This document shows positions 9,106 through 22,690 of a stretch of 32,713 nt of DNA, piece by piece. The notes under the pieces were generated by a model. The model saw nothing but the letters and a program-made list of their open reading frames with translations, had not been told where the DNA came from and ran no database searches. The position numbers and the translations under genes were made by a program. Source of the DNA: Nymphaea colorata (Eukaryota > Streptophyta > Magnoliopsida > Nymphaeales > Nymphaeaceae); NCBI RefSeq assembly GCF_008831285.2, contig NW_022205161.1:1-32713 (forward strand), given 5' to 3'. Numbering within the stretch: position 1 is the first letter of the stretch; each line of letters opens with the position of its first letter.

Positions 9106-11322
9106 CCTATGATTTCAATATACTAAATCATTTAATATAGACGTAACAACAAGTTAAGCACATTCAATTAAGTATGCGTGATCAAATGAATCACTTAAAT
9201 CTCACTCGTATCGAGACGAGTGATTTAGTGTGCGTATGGATACAAATGAATGAGATGTAACAACATGTTCAACTTATTGAACAACTACAAGGGATCAAAC
9301 TAAACTAATCCATAGGTTCCTTTACATCCATATAAACTTGTGAGTTTTTATCGTTTAAATCGTTGATCATAGATGTCATAACGAGTGAAACACATTAGTT
9401 AATTATAAGACACAAATGAATCACTCAATCTCATTATTTTCACACAAACTTGTGATTTGAATTCACTTAATCTAGCAATATGGATGTAACAACAAGTTAA
9501 GCACATTCAATTAAGTATGTGTGATCATTGAATCACTTAAATCGCACTTGTATTGATACGAACTTGTGATTTCAATCATTTAGATCGTGCACTATAGTTG
9601 TAACAATAAATTCAACTCATCGACTAACTACAGCGTTTGTATCCACATGAACATGTGATTTCAATCATTTAAATCATTCATTATATATGTATTCCAAACG
9701 AACTTCTGGTATCAAAGCCACTAGGTCATTCTATACGTAAGTAAGAAATGGTCACGCACATTCAATTAAATACAAGTGATCAATTATATGTAATAACAAG
9801 TGAAAATGAATCACTTAATCTCTCAATTAAATATAAGTGATCAAATATATGTAATAACAAGTGAAACACATTAGGTTACTTACAAGACACCAAATGAATC
9901 ACTCCAATATCATTCATTTTCATACAAACCTATGATTTTAATCTACTAAATCATTTAATATAGACGTAACAACAAGTTAAGCACATTCAATTACGTATGT
10001 GTGATAAAATGAATCACTTAAATCCCACTCGTATTGATACGAACTTGTGATTTCAATTCCTTACATCGATCACCATAGATGTAAGAACTAGTTCAACTTA
10101 TTGAACTAACTACAAGGGATCAAACTAATGCATAGGTCTCCTTTATATCCATACAAACTTGTAAGTTTTAATCATTTAAATCATTGATCAAAGATGTAAT
10201 AACAAGTGAAACACAATAGGTTAACTACAAGACACCAAATGAATCACTCGAATCTCATTCATTTTCGCACAAACTTGTGATTTCAATCTACTAAATCATT
10301 TATTATAGACGTAACAACAAGTTAAACACATTCAATTAAGTATGCATGATTATATGAATCACTTAAATCTCACTTGTATTCGTACGAACATGTGATTTCA
10401 ATCCTTTAGAACGTTCCCTATAGATGTAACAACAAATTCAACTCATCGGACTAACTACACGTGTACAAATATAGTGACTTCAACCATTTGTATCCATATA
10501 AACTTGTGATTTCAACCATTTAAATCATTCATTATAGATGTAATAACAAGTGAAATACATTAGATTAACTATAAGGGACCAATATAGTGACTTGACTCTC
10601 ATTCATTTCCAAACGGACTTCTTTTTTCAAGCCACTAAGTCATTCTATACGTATGTAACAAATGGTTACGCACATTCAATTAAATATAAGTTATCAAATG
10701 TATGTAAGAACAAGTAAAAATGAATCACATAATCTCTCGATTAAACATAAGTGATCAAATGTATGTAATAACAAGTGAAACACATTAAGTTACCTGTAAG
10801 ACACCAAATGAATCACTCGAATCCCATTCATTTTCATATAAACCTATGATTTGAATTTACTAAATCATTTAATATAAACGTAACAACAAGTTAAGTACAT
10901 TCAATTAAATATGCGTGATCAATTGAATCACTTAAATCCCACTCGTATTGATGTGAACTTGTGCATCGATCACTATAGATGTAACAACATGTTCAACTTA
11001 TCGTACAAACTAGAAAGGATCAAACTAATGCATAGGTCTCCTTTATATCCATATAAACTTGTGAGTTTTAATTATTTAAATCATTGATCATGGATGTAAT
11101 AACATGTGAAACACGTTAGGTTAACTATAAGACACCAAATGAATCACTCGAATCACATTCATTTTCATACAAACTTGTGATTTCAGTTCACTTAATCAAG
11201 CAACATGGATGTAACAATAAGTTAAGCACATTCAATTAAGTATGTGTGATCATTTGAATCACTTAAATCGCACTTGTATTGATACGAACTTGTAATTTCA
11301 ATCCTTTAGATCGTGCACTATA

Positions 11323-11505
11323 GTCGTACCAATACGAGTCAGATTTAAGTGATTCATATGATCACGCATACTTTATTGAATGTACTTGACTTATTGTTAT
11401 ATCCATGTTAAATGATTTAGTAGATTGAAATCACAGGCTTGCATGAAAATGAATGAGATTTGAGTGATTCATTTGGTGCCCTATTGTTAACCTAATTCAC
11501 TTGTT
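11323..11505 (-). repeat. Inverted satellite segment, copy 4
   Basis: Full 183-bp reversed C-A segment, indistinguishable by eye from copy 2. Confidence 0.92.
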
Positions 11506-11739
11506 AAGCACATTCAATTAAATTACAAGTGAAACACATTAGGTTAACTATATGACACCAAATGAATCACTTGTTAAGGACATCCGTATTAAGAATCATT
11601 ATAAATGTAACAACTAGTGAAACACATTAGGTAAACCATAAGACACCAAATGAATCACTCGAATCTCATTCATTTTCATACAAACTTGTGATTTCGATCT
11701 ACTAAATCATTTAATATAGATGTAACAACAAGTTAAACA

Positions 11740-11795
11740 CATTCAATTAAGTATGCATGATCATATGAATCACTTAAATCTCACTTGTATTGTAC
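11740..11795. other. Deletion join in U4 (mosaic A monomer)
   Basis: The A monomer here mixes features of two parents. Its start follows the early A (upstream gatttcgatc, tatagatgtaac), aagtatg matches the late A, gatcatatg matches the early A again, and cacttaaatc with tacgaacatg matches the late A. About 1748 bp between the two parent positions are absent. Confidence 0.8.
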
Positions 11796-12730
11796 GAACA
11801 TGTGATTTCAATCCTTTAGAACGTTCACTATAGATGTAACAACAAATTCAACTCATCGGACTAACTACACGTGTACAAATATAGTGATTCAACCATTTGT
11901 ATCCATATAAACTTGTGATTTCAACCATTTAAATCATTCATTATAGATGTAATAACAAGTGAAATACATTAGATTAACTATAAGGGACCAATATAGTGAC
12001 TTGACTCTCATTCATTTCCAAACGGACTTCTTTTTTCAAGCCACTAAGTCATTCTATACGTATGTAACAAATGGTTACGCACATTCAATTAAATATAAGT
12101 TATCAAATGTATGTAAGAACAAGTAAAAATGAATCACATAATCTCTCGATTAAACATAAGTGATCAAATGTATGTAATAACAAGTGAAACACATTAAGTT
12201 ACCTGTAAGACACCAAATGAATCACTCGAATCCCATTCATTTTCATATAAACCTATGATTTGAATTTACTAAATCATTTAATATAAACGTAACAACAAGT
12301 TAAGTACATTCAATTAAATATGCGTGATCAATTGAATCACTTAAATCCACTCGTATTGATGTGAACTTGTGCATCGATCACTATAGATGTAACAACATGT
12401 TCAACTTATCGTACAAACTAGAAAGGATCAAACTAATGCATAGGTCTCCTTTATATCCATATAAACTTGTGAGTTTTAATTATTTAAATCATTGATCATG
12501 GATGTAATAACATGTGAAACACGTTAGGTTAACTATAAGACACCAAATGAATCACTCGAATCACATTCATTTTCATACAAACTTGTGATTTCAGTTCACT
12601 TAATCAAGCAACATGGATGTAACAATAAGTTAAGCACATTCAATTAAGTATGTGTGATCATTTGAATCACTTAAATCGCACTTGTATTGATACGAACTTG
12701 TAATTTCAATCCTTTAGATCGTGCACTATA

Positions 12731-12913
12731 GTCGTACCAATACGAGTCAGATTTAAGTGATTCATATGATCACGCATACTTTATTGAATGTACTTGACTT
12801 ATTGTTATATCCATGTTAAATGATTTAGTAGATTGAAATCACAGGCTTGCATGAAAATGAATGAGATTTGAGTGATTCATTTGGTGCCCTATTGTTAACC
12901 TAATTCACTTGTT
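12731..12913 (-). repeat. Inverted satellite segment, copy 5
   Basis: Full 183-bp reversed C-A segment. It lies only 1408 bp after copy 4 because of the U4 deletion. Confidence 0.92.
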
Positions 12914-15886
12914 AAGCACATTCAATTAAATTACAAGTGAAACACATTAGGTTAACTATATGACACCAAATGAATCACTTGTTAAGGACATCCGTATTAA
13001 GAATCATTATAAATGTAACAACTAGTGAAACACATTAGGTAAACCATAAGACACCAAATGAATCACTCGAATCTCATTCATTTTCATACAAACTTGTGAT
13101 TTCGATCTACTAAATCATTTAATATAGATGTAACAACAAGTTAAACACATTCAATTAAGCATGCATGATCATATGAATCATTTAAATCTCACTTGTATTG
13201 GTACGAACGCGTGATTTCAATCCTTTAGATCGTTCACTATAGATGTAACAACAAATTCAACTCATCGGACTAATTACACGCATTCAAAGTAATGCATAGA
13301 TCCCATTTGTATCCATATGAACTTGCGATTTCAATCATTTAAATCATTCATTATAGATGTAATAACAAGTGAAATACACTAGATTAACTGTAAGGGACCA
13401 ACTTAATGACCTGACTCTCATTCATTTCCAAACGAACTTCTTATTTCAAGCCACTAAGTCATTCTATACGTATGTAACAAATGGCTACGCACACTCAATT
13501 AAATATATTGATCAAATATATGTAATAACAAGTGAAAATGAATCATTTAATCTCTCAATTAAATATATGTGATCAAATATATGTAATAACAAGTGAAACA
13601 TATTAGGTTACCTACAAGACACCAAATGAATCACTCAAATCTCATTCATTTCCATACAAACCTATGATTTCAATATACTAAATCATTTAATATAGACGTA
13701 ACAACAAGTTAAGCACATTCAATTAAGTATGCGTGATCAAATGAATCACTTAAATCTCACTCGTATCGAGACGAGTGATTTAGTGTGCGTATGGATACAA
13801 ATGAATGAGATGTAACAACATGTTCAACTTATTGAACAAACTACAAGGGATCAAACTAAACTAATCCATAGGTCTCCTTTACATCCATATAAACTTGTGA
13901 GTTTTTATCGTTTAAATCGTTGATCATAGATGTCATAACGAGTGAAACACATTAGGTTAATTATAAGACACCAAATGAATCACTCAAATCTCATTTATTT
14001 TCACACAAACTTGTGATTTGAATTCACTTAATCTAGCAATATGGATGTAACAACAAGTTAAGCACATTCAATTAAGTATGTGTGATCATTTGAATCACTT
14101 AAATCGCACTTGTATTGATACGAACTTGTGATTTCAATCATTTAGATCGTGCACTATAGTTGTAACAATAAATTCAACTCATCGGACTAACTACACGCGT
14201 TTGTATCCACATGAACATGTGATTTCAATCATTTAAATCATTCATTATATATGTATTCCAAACGAACTTCTGGTATCAAAGCCACTAGGTCATTCTATAC
14301 GTAAGTAAGAAATGGTCACGCACATTCAATTAAATACAAGTGATCAATTATATGTAATAACAAGTGAAAATGAATCACTTAATCTCTCAATTAAATATAA
14401 GTGATCAAATATATGTAATAACAAGTGAAACACATTAGGTTACTTACAAGACACCAAATGAATCACTCCAATATCATTCATTTTCATACAAACCTATGAT
14501 TTTAATCTACTAAATCATTTAATATAGACGTAACAACAAGTTAAGCACATTCAATTACGTATGTGTGATAAAATGAATCACTTAAATCCCACTCGTATTG
14601 ATACGAACTTGTGATTTCAATTCCTTACATCGATCACCATAGATGTAAGAACTAGTTCAACTTATTGAACTAACTACAAGGGATCAAACTAATGCATAGG
14701 TCTCCTTTATATCCATACAAACTTGTAAGTTTTAATCATTTAAATCATTGATCAAAGATGTAATAACAAGTGAAACACAATAGGTTAACTACAAGACACC
14801 AAATGAATCACTCGAATCTCATTCATTTTCGCACAAACTTGTGATTTCAATCTACTAAATCATTTATTATAGACGTAACAACAAGTTAAACACATTCAAT
14901 TAAGTATGCATGATTATATGAATCACTTAAATCTCACTTGTATTCGTACGAACATGTGATTTCAATCCTTTAGAACGTTCCCTATAGATGTAACAACAAA
15001 TTCAACTCATCGGACTAACTACACGTGTACAAATATAGTGACTTCAACCATTTGTATCCATATAAACTTGTGATTTCAACCATTTAAATCATTCATTATA
15101 GATGTAATAACAAGTGAAATACATTAGATTAACTATAAGGGACCAATATAGTGACTTGACTCTCATTCATTTCCAAACGGACTTCTTTTTTCAAGCCACT
15201 AAGTCATTCTATACGTATGTAACAAATGGTTACGCACATTCAATTAAATATAAGTTATCAAATGTATGTAAGAACAAGTAAAAATGAATCACATAATCTC
15301 TCGATTAAACATAAGTGATCAAATGTATGTAATAACAAGTGAAACACATTAAGTTACCTGTAAGACACCAAATGAATCACTCGAATCCCATTCATTTTCA
15401 TATAAACCTATGATTTGAATTTACTAAATCATTTAATATAAACGTAACAACAAGTTAAGTACATTCAATTAAATATGCGTGATCAATTGAATCACTTAAA
15501 TCCCACTCGTATTGATGTGAACTTGTGCATCGATCACTATAGATGTAACAACATGTTCAACTTATCGTACAAACTAGAAAGGATCAAACTAATGCATAGG
15601 TCTCCTTTATATCCATATAAACTTGTGAGTTTTAATTATTTAAATCATTGATCATGGATGTAATAACATGTGAAACACGTTAGGTTAACTATAAGACACC
15701 AAATGAATCACTCGAATCACATTCATTTTCATACAAACTTGTGATTTCAGTTCACTTAATCAAGCAACATGGATGTAACAATAAGTTAAGCACATTCAAT
15801 TAAGTATGTGTGATCATTTGAATCACTTAAATCGCACTTGTATTGATACGAACTTGTAATTTCAATCCTTTAGATCGTGCACTATA
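12731..15886 (+). repeat. HOR unit U5 (full length, 3156 bp)
   Basis: This complete, well-preserved unit has the same order of inverted segment, monomers and half-monomer modules as U1. The 204-bp stretch at 13369-13572 recurs without change at 16525-16728 in U6. The small near-palindrome of the unit is at 13758-13777. Confidence 0.93.
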
Positions 15887-16069
15887 GTCGTACCAATACG
15901 AGTCAGATTTAAGTGATTCATATGATCACGCATACTTTATTGAATGTACTTGACTTATTGTTATATCCATGTTAAATGATTTAGTAGATTGAAATCACAG
16001 GCTTGCATGAAAATGAATGAGATTTGAGTGATTCATTTGGTGCCCTATTGTTAACCTAATTCACTTGTT
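15887..16069 (-). repeat. Inverted satellite segment, copy 6
   Basis: Full 183-bp reversed C-A segment. Confidence 0.92.
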
Positions 16070-18169
16070 AAGCACATTCAATTAAATTACAAGTGAAACA
16101 CATTAGGTTAACTATATGACACCAAATGAATCACTTGTTAAGGACATCCGTATTAAGAATCATTATAAATGTAACAACTAGTGAAACACATTAGGTAAAC
16201 CATAAGACACCAAATGAATCACTCGAATCTCATTCATTTTCATACAAACTTGTGATTTCGATCTACTAAATCATTTAATATAGATGTAACAACAAGTTAA
16301 ACACATTCAATTAAGCATGCATGATCATATGAATCATTTAAATCTCACTTGTATTGGTACGAACGCGTGATTTCAATCCTTTAGATCGTTCACTATAGAT
16401 GTAACAACAAATTCAACTCATCGGACTAATTACACGCATTCAAAGTAATGCATAGATCCCATTTGTATCCATATGAACTTGCGATTTCAATCATTTAAAT
16501 CATTCATTATAGATGTAATAACAAGTGAAATACACTAGATTAACTGTAAGGGACCAACTTAATGACCTGACTCTCATTCATTTCCAAACGAACTTCTTAT
16601 TTCAAGCCACTAAGTCATTCTATACGTATGTAACAAATGGCTACGCACACTCAATTAAATATATTGATCAAATATATGTAATAACAAGTGAAAATGAATC
16701 ATTTAATCTCTCAATTAAATATATGTGATCAAATATATGTAATAACAAGTGAAACATATTAGGTTACCTACAAGACACCAAATGAATCACTCAAATCTCA
16801 TTCATTTCCATACAAACCTATGATTTCAATATACTAAATCATTTAATATAGACGTAACAACAAGTTAAGCACATTCAATTAAGTATGCGTGATCAAATGA
16901 ATCACTTAAATCTCACTCGTATTGAGACGAGTGATTTAGTGTGCGTATGGATACAAATGAATGAGATGTAACAACATGTTCAACTTATTGAACAAACTAC
17001 AAGGGATCAAACTAAACTAATCCATAGGTCTCCTTTACATCCATATAAACTTGTGAGTTTTTATCGTTTAAATCGTTGATCATAGATGTCATAACGAGTG
17101 AAACACATTAGGTTAATTATAAGACACCAAATGAATCACTCAAATCTCATTTATTTTCACACAAACTTGTGATTTGAATTCACTTAATCTAGCAATATGG
17201 ATGTAACAACAAGTTAAGCACATTCAATTAAGTATGTGTGATCATTTGAATCACTTAAATCGCACTTGTATTGATACGAACTTGTGATTTCAATCATTTA
17301 GATCGTGCACTATAGTTGTAACAATAAATTCAACTCATCGGACTAACTACACGCGTTTGTATCCACATGAACATGTGATTTCAATCATTTAAATCATTCA
17401 TTATATATGTATTCCAAACGAACTTCTGGTATCAAAGCCACTAGGTCATTCTATACGTAAGTAAGAAATGGTCACGCACATTCAATTAAATACAAGTGAT
17501 CAATTATATGTAATAACAAGTGAAAATGAATCACTTAATCTCTCAATTAAATATAAGTGATCAAATATATGTAATAACAAGTGAAACACATTAGGTTACT
17601 TACAAGACACCAAATGAATCACTCCAATATCATTCATTTTCATACAAACCTATGATTTTAATCTACTAAATCATTTAATATAGACGTAACAACAAGTTAA
17701 GCACATTCAATTACGTATGTGTGATAAAATGAATCACTTAAATCCCACTCGTATTGATACGAACTTGTGATTTCAATTCCTTACATCGATCACCATAGAT
17801 GTAAGAACTAGTTCAACTTATTGAACTAACTACAAGGGATCAAACTAATGCATAGGTCTCCTTTATATCCATACAAACTTGTAAGTTTTAATCATTTAAA
17901 TCATTGATCAAAGATGTAATAACAAGTGAAACACAATAGGTTAACTACAAGACACCAAATGAATCACTCGAATCTCATTCATTTTCGCACAAACTTGTGA
18001 TTTCAATCTACTAAATCATTTATTATAGACGTAACAACAAGTTAACACATTCAATTAAGTATGCATGATTATATGAATCACTTAAATCTCACTTGTATTC
18101 GTACGAACATGTGATTTCAATCCTTTAGAACGTTCCTATAGATGTAACAACAAATTCAACTCATCGGAC

Positions 18170-19111
18170 TAACTACACGGTAAATAGTGACTTCAACCAT
18201 TGATATAAACTTGTGATTTCAACATTTAAATCATTCATTATAGATGTAATAACAAGTGAAATACATTAGATTAACTATAAGGACCAATATAGTGACTTGA
18301 TCTCATTCATTTCCAAACGGACTTCTTTTTCAAGCCACTAAGTCATTCTATACGTATGTAACAAATGGTTACGCACATTCAATTAAATATAAGTTATCAA
18401 ATGTATGTAAAACAAGTAAAATGAATCACATAATCTCTCGATTAAACATAAGTGATCAAATGTATGTAATAACAAGTGAAACACATTATTACAAGACACC
18501 AAATGAATCACTCGAATCCATTCATTTTCATAAAACCTATGATTTAATTACTAATCATTTAATATAAACGTAACAACAAGTTAAGACATTCAATTATATG
18601 CGTGATCAATGAATCACTTAAATCCACTCGTATTGAAGTGATTGTGCATCGATCATATAGATGTAAAACATGTTCAACTTATGACAACTAAAGGATCAAA
18701 CTAATGCATAGGTCTCCTTTATCCATATAACTTGTGAGTTTTATATTTAAATTGATCAGATGTATAACAGTGAAACACTAGTTAATATAAGACACCAAAT
18801 GAATACTCAATCTCATTATTTCAACAAACTTGTGATTTAATTACTTAATCAAAATGAGTAACAAAAGTTAAGCACATCAATTAAGTATGTGTATATTGAA
18901 TCACTTAAATCCACTTGTATTGAACGAACTTGTATTCAATCAATTCACTTAGCATCGACAATACACAGTACAAATATACTTATTGTTCCAAAAGTCACCA
19001 CTTAAGAGTCAGATTATCATATTAAGTATGTAATACATTATCATGGTTCAAGCACTAGTCATTCTATATATGTAAAATGTTAGCAATCATTAATAGTATC
19101 AATGTAAACAA
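18170..19111. other. Strongly degraded stretch with partial duplication
   Basis: The sequence decays progressively from about 18180 (cacggtaaatagtg for cacgtgtacaaatatagtg). By 18720-18960 it keeps only fragments of monomers, and 18950-19110 is barely alignable. Clean sequence resumes at about 19112 at a position already passed at about 18415. A mis-joined or blended consensus between two array copies is the simplest reading. A true old, decayed island is possible but less likely, because the flanks are nearly perfect. Confidence 0.72.
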
Positions 19112-19710
19112 GTAAAAATGAATCACATAATCTCTCGATTAACATAATGATCAAATGTATGTAATAACAAGTGAAACACATTAAGTTACCTGTAAGACAC
19201 CAAATGAATCACTCGAATCCATTCATTTTCATATAAACCTATGATTTGAATTTACTAAATCATTATATAAACGTAACAACAAGTTAAGTACATTCAATTA
19301 AATATGCGTGATCAATTGAATCACTTAAATCCCACTCGTATTGATGTGAACTTGTGCATCGATCACTATAGATGTAACAATATGTTCAACTTATCGTACA
19401 AACTAGAAAGGATCAAACTAATGCATAGTCTCCTTTATATCCATATAAACTTGTGAGTTTTAATTATTTAAATCATTGATCATGGATGTAATAACATGTG
19501 AAACACGTTAGGTTAACTATAAGACACCAAATGAATCACTCGAATCACATTCATTTTCATACAAACTTGTGATTTCAGTTCACTTAATCAAGCAACATGG
19601 ATGTAACAATAAGTTAAGCACATTAATTAGTATGTGTGATCATTTGATCACTTAAATCGCACTTGTATTGATACGAACTTGTAATTTCAATCTTTAGATC
19701 GTGCACTATA

Positions 19711-19892
19711 GTCGTACCAATAGAGTCAGATTTAAGTGATTCATATGATCACGCATACTTTATTGAATGTACTTGACTTATTGTTATATCCATGTTAAAT
19801 GATTTAGTAGATTGAAATCACAGGCTTGCATGAAAATGAATGAGATTTGAGTGATTCATTTGGTGCCCTATTGTTAACCTAATTCACTTGTT
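19711..19892 (-). repeat. Inverted satellite segment, copy 7
   Basis: 182 bp, with one base lost in the tagagtcag stretch. A degraded ghost of the same segment appears about 700 bp upstream, near 19000-19040. Confidence 0.9.
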
Positions 19893-21574
19893 AAGCACAT
19901 TCAATTAAATTACAAGTGAAACACATTAGGTTAACTATATGACACCAAATGAATCACTTGTTAAGGACATCCGTATTAAGAATCATTATAAATGTAACAA
20001 CTAGTGAAACACATTAGGTAAACCATAAGACACCAAATGAATCACTCGAATCTCATTCATTTTCATACAAACTTGTGATTTCGATCTACTAAATCATTTA
20101 ATATAGATGTAACAACAAGTTAAACACATTCAATTAAGCATGCATGATCATATGAATCATTTAAATCTCACTTGTATTGGTACGAACGCGTGATTTCAAT
20201 CCTTTAGATCGTTCACTATAGATGTAACAACAAATTCAACTCATCGGACTAATTACACGCATTCAAAGTAATGCATAGATCCCATTTGTATCCATATGAA
20301 CTTGCGATTTCAATCATTCAAATCATTCATTATAGATGTAATGACAAGTGAAATACACTAGATTAACTGTAAGGGACCAACTTAATGACCTGACTCTCAT
20401 TCATTTCCAGACGAACTTCTTATTTCAAGCCACTAAGTCATTCTATACGTATGTAACAAACGGCTACGCACACTCAATTAAAATATTGATCAAATATATA
20501 TAATAACAAGTGAAAATGAATCATTTAATCTCTCAATTAAATATATGTGATCAAATATGTAATAACAAGTGAAACATATTAGGTTACCTACAAGACACCA
20601 AATGAATCACTCAAATCTCATTCATTTCCATACAAACCTATGATTTCAATATACTAAATCATTTAATATAGACGTAACAACAAGTTAAGCACATTCAATT
20701 AAGTATGCGTGATCAAATGAATCACTTAAATCTCACTCGTATCGAGACGAGTGATTTAGTGTGCGTATGGATACAAATGAATGAGATGTAACAACATGTT
20801 CAACTTATTGAACAAACTACAAGGATCAAACTAAACTAATCCATAGGTCTCCTTTACATCCATATAAACTTGTGAGTTTTTATCGTTTAAATCGTTGATC
20901 ATAGATGTCATAACGAGTGAAACACATTAGGTTAATTATAAGACACCAAATGAATCACTCAAATCTCATTTATTTTCACACAAACTTGTGATTTGAATTC
21001 ACTTAATCTAGCAATATGGAGTAACAACAAGTTAAGCACATTCAATTAAGTATGTGTGATCATTTGAATCACTTAAATCGCACTTGTATTGATAAGAACT
21101 TGTGATTTCAATCATTTAGATCGTGCACTATAGTTGTAACAATAAATTCAACTCATCGGACTAACTACACGCGTTTGTATCCACATGAACATGTGATTTC
21201 AATCATTTAAATCATTCATTATATATGTATTCCAAACGAACTTCTGGTATCAAAGCCACTAGGTCATTCTATACGTAAGTAAGAAATGGTCACGCACATT
21301 CAATTAAATACAAGTGATCAATTATATGTAATAACAAGTGAAAATCAATCACTTAATCTCTCAATAAATATAAGTGATCGAAATATATGTAATAACAAGT
21401 GAAACACATTAGGTTACTTACAAGACACCAAATGAATCACTCCAATATCATTCATTTTCATACAAACCTATGATTTTAATCTACTAAATCATTTAATATA
21501 GATGTAACAACAAGTTAAGCACATTCAATTACGTATGTGTGATAAAATGAATCACTTAAATCCCACTCGTATTG

Positions 21575-21590
21575 ATACGAACAGTGATTT
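21575..21590. other. Trimer-deletion join in U7
   Basis: The A monomer starting before gatacgaac is completed by the end of the next A monomer (gatttcaatcctttagaacg). About 345 bp, exactly one A-B-C cycle, are missing. Two more bases are lost at the join (aacagtg). Confidence 0.87.
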
Positions 21591-22508
21591 CAATCCTTTA
21601 GAACGTTCCTATAGATGTAACAACAAATTCAACTCATCGGACTAACTACACGTGTACAAATATAGTGACTTCAACCATTTGCATCCATATAAACTTGTGA
21701 TTTCAACCATTTAAATCATTCATTATAGATGTAATAACAAGTGAAATACATTAGATTAACTATAAGGACCAATATAGTGACTTGACTCATTCATTTCCAA
21801 ACGGACTTCTTTTTCAACCACTAAGTCATTCTATACGTATGTAACAAATGGTTACGCACATTCAATTAAATATAAGTTATCAAATGTATGTAAGAACAAG
21901 TAAAAATGAATCACATAATCTCTCGATTAAACATAAGTGATCAAATGTATGTAATAACAAGTGAAACACATTAAGTTACCTGTAAGACACCAAATGAATC
22001 ACTCGAATCCCATTCATTTTCATATAAACCTATGATTTGAATTTACTAAATCATTTAATATAAACGTAACAACAAGTTAAGTACATTCAATTAAATATGC
22101 GTGATCAATTGAATCACTTAAATCCCACTCGTATTGATGTGAACTTGTGCATCGATCACTATAGATGTAACAATATGTTCAACTTATCGTACAAACTAGA
22201 AAGGATCAAACTAATGCATAGGTCTCCTTTATATCCATATAAACTTGTGAGTTTTAATTATTTAAATCATTGATCATGGATGTAATAACATGTGAAACAC
22301 GTTAGGTTAACTATAAGACAGCAAATGAATCACTCGAATCACATTCATTTTCATACAAACTTGTGATTTCAGTTCGCTTAATCAAGCAACATGGATGTAA
22401 CAATAAGTTAAGCACATTTAATTAAGTATGTGTGATCATTTGAGTCACTTAAATCGCACTTGTATTGATACGAACTTGTAATTTCAATCCTTTAGATCGT
22501 GCACTATA

Positions 22509-22690
22509 GCCGTACCAATACGAGTCAGATTTAAGTGATTCATATGATCACGCATACTTTATTGAATGTACTTGACTTATTGTTATATCCATGTTAAATG
22601 ATTTAGTAGATTGAAATCACAGGCTTGCATGAAATGAATGAGATTTGAGTGATTCATTTGGTGCCCTATTGTTAACCTAATTCACTTGTT
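22509..22690 (-). repeat. Inverted satellite segment, copy 8
   Basis: 182 bp. It carries a substitution at the marker (gccgtacc) and one base lost in the gcatgaaatgaatg stretch. Confidence 0.9.

Larger units (their letters stand above)
6782..11322 (+). repeat. HOR unit U3 (4541 bp, internal duplication)
   Basis: U3 is about 1.39 kb longer than the reference. At about 9086-9103 the sequence jumps back from the diverged C monomer (U1-equivalent about 3535) to an earlier C monomer (equivalent about 2020). A block containing the small inverted piece therefore occurs twice, at 7711 and 9203, 1492 bp apart. Two small deletions partly offset the gain: 88 bp near 6982-7000 and 24 bp near 8287-8294. 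Confidence 0.85.
11323..12730 (+). repeat. HOR unit U4 (1408 bp, 1.75-kb deletion)
   Basis: This is the shortest unit. After the inverted segment and the following C monomer, the A monomer near 11740-11795 passes directly into the late part of the unit (U1-equivalent about 3281 onward). About 1748 bp are lost compared with U5. Both parent sequences are A monomers that are very similar across the junction, so the join is in monomer register. Confidence 0.87.
15887..19710 (+). repeat. HOR unit U6 (3824 bp, with degraded partial duplication)
   Basis: U6 is intact to about 18150, then about 670 bp longer than the reference. The half-monomer module at about 18415 (aagtaaaatgaatcacataa) returns at about 19112, with a strongly degraded copy of the end of the unit between them. 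Near 18950-19110 even traces of the inverted segment (gagtcagatt) are blended with forward monomer sequence. Mis-assembly or poor consensus is likely. Confidence 0.75.
19711..22508 (+). repeat. HOR unit U7 (2798 bp, short variant)
   Basis: U7 lacks one A-B-C trimer (about 345 bp), with the join at about 21575-21590. It shares single-base variants with U8, such as ttccagacgaac at about 20405 and aaaatcaatcac near 21343. It opens a subfamily that is not seen in the left half of the array. Confidence 0.9.
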
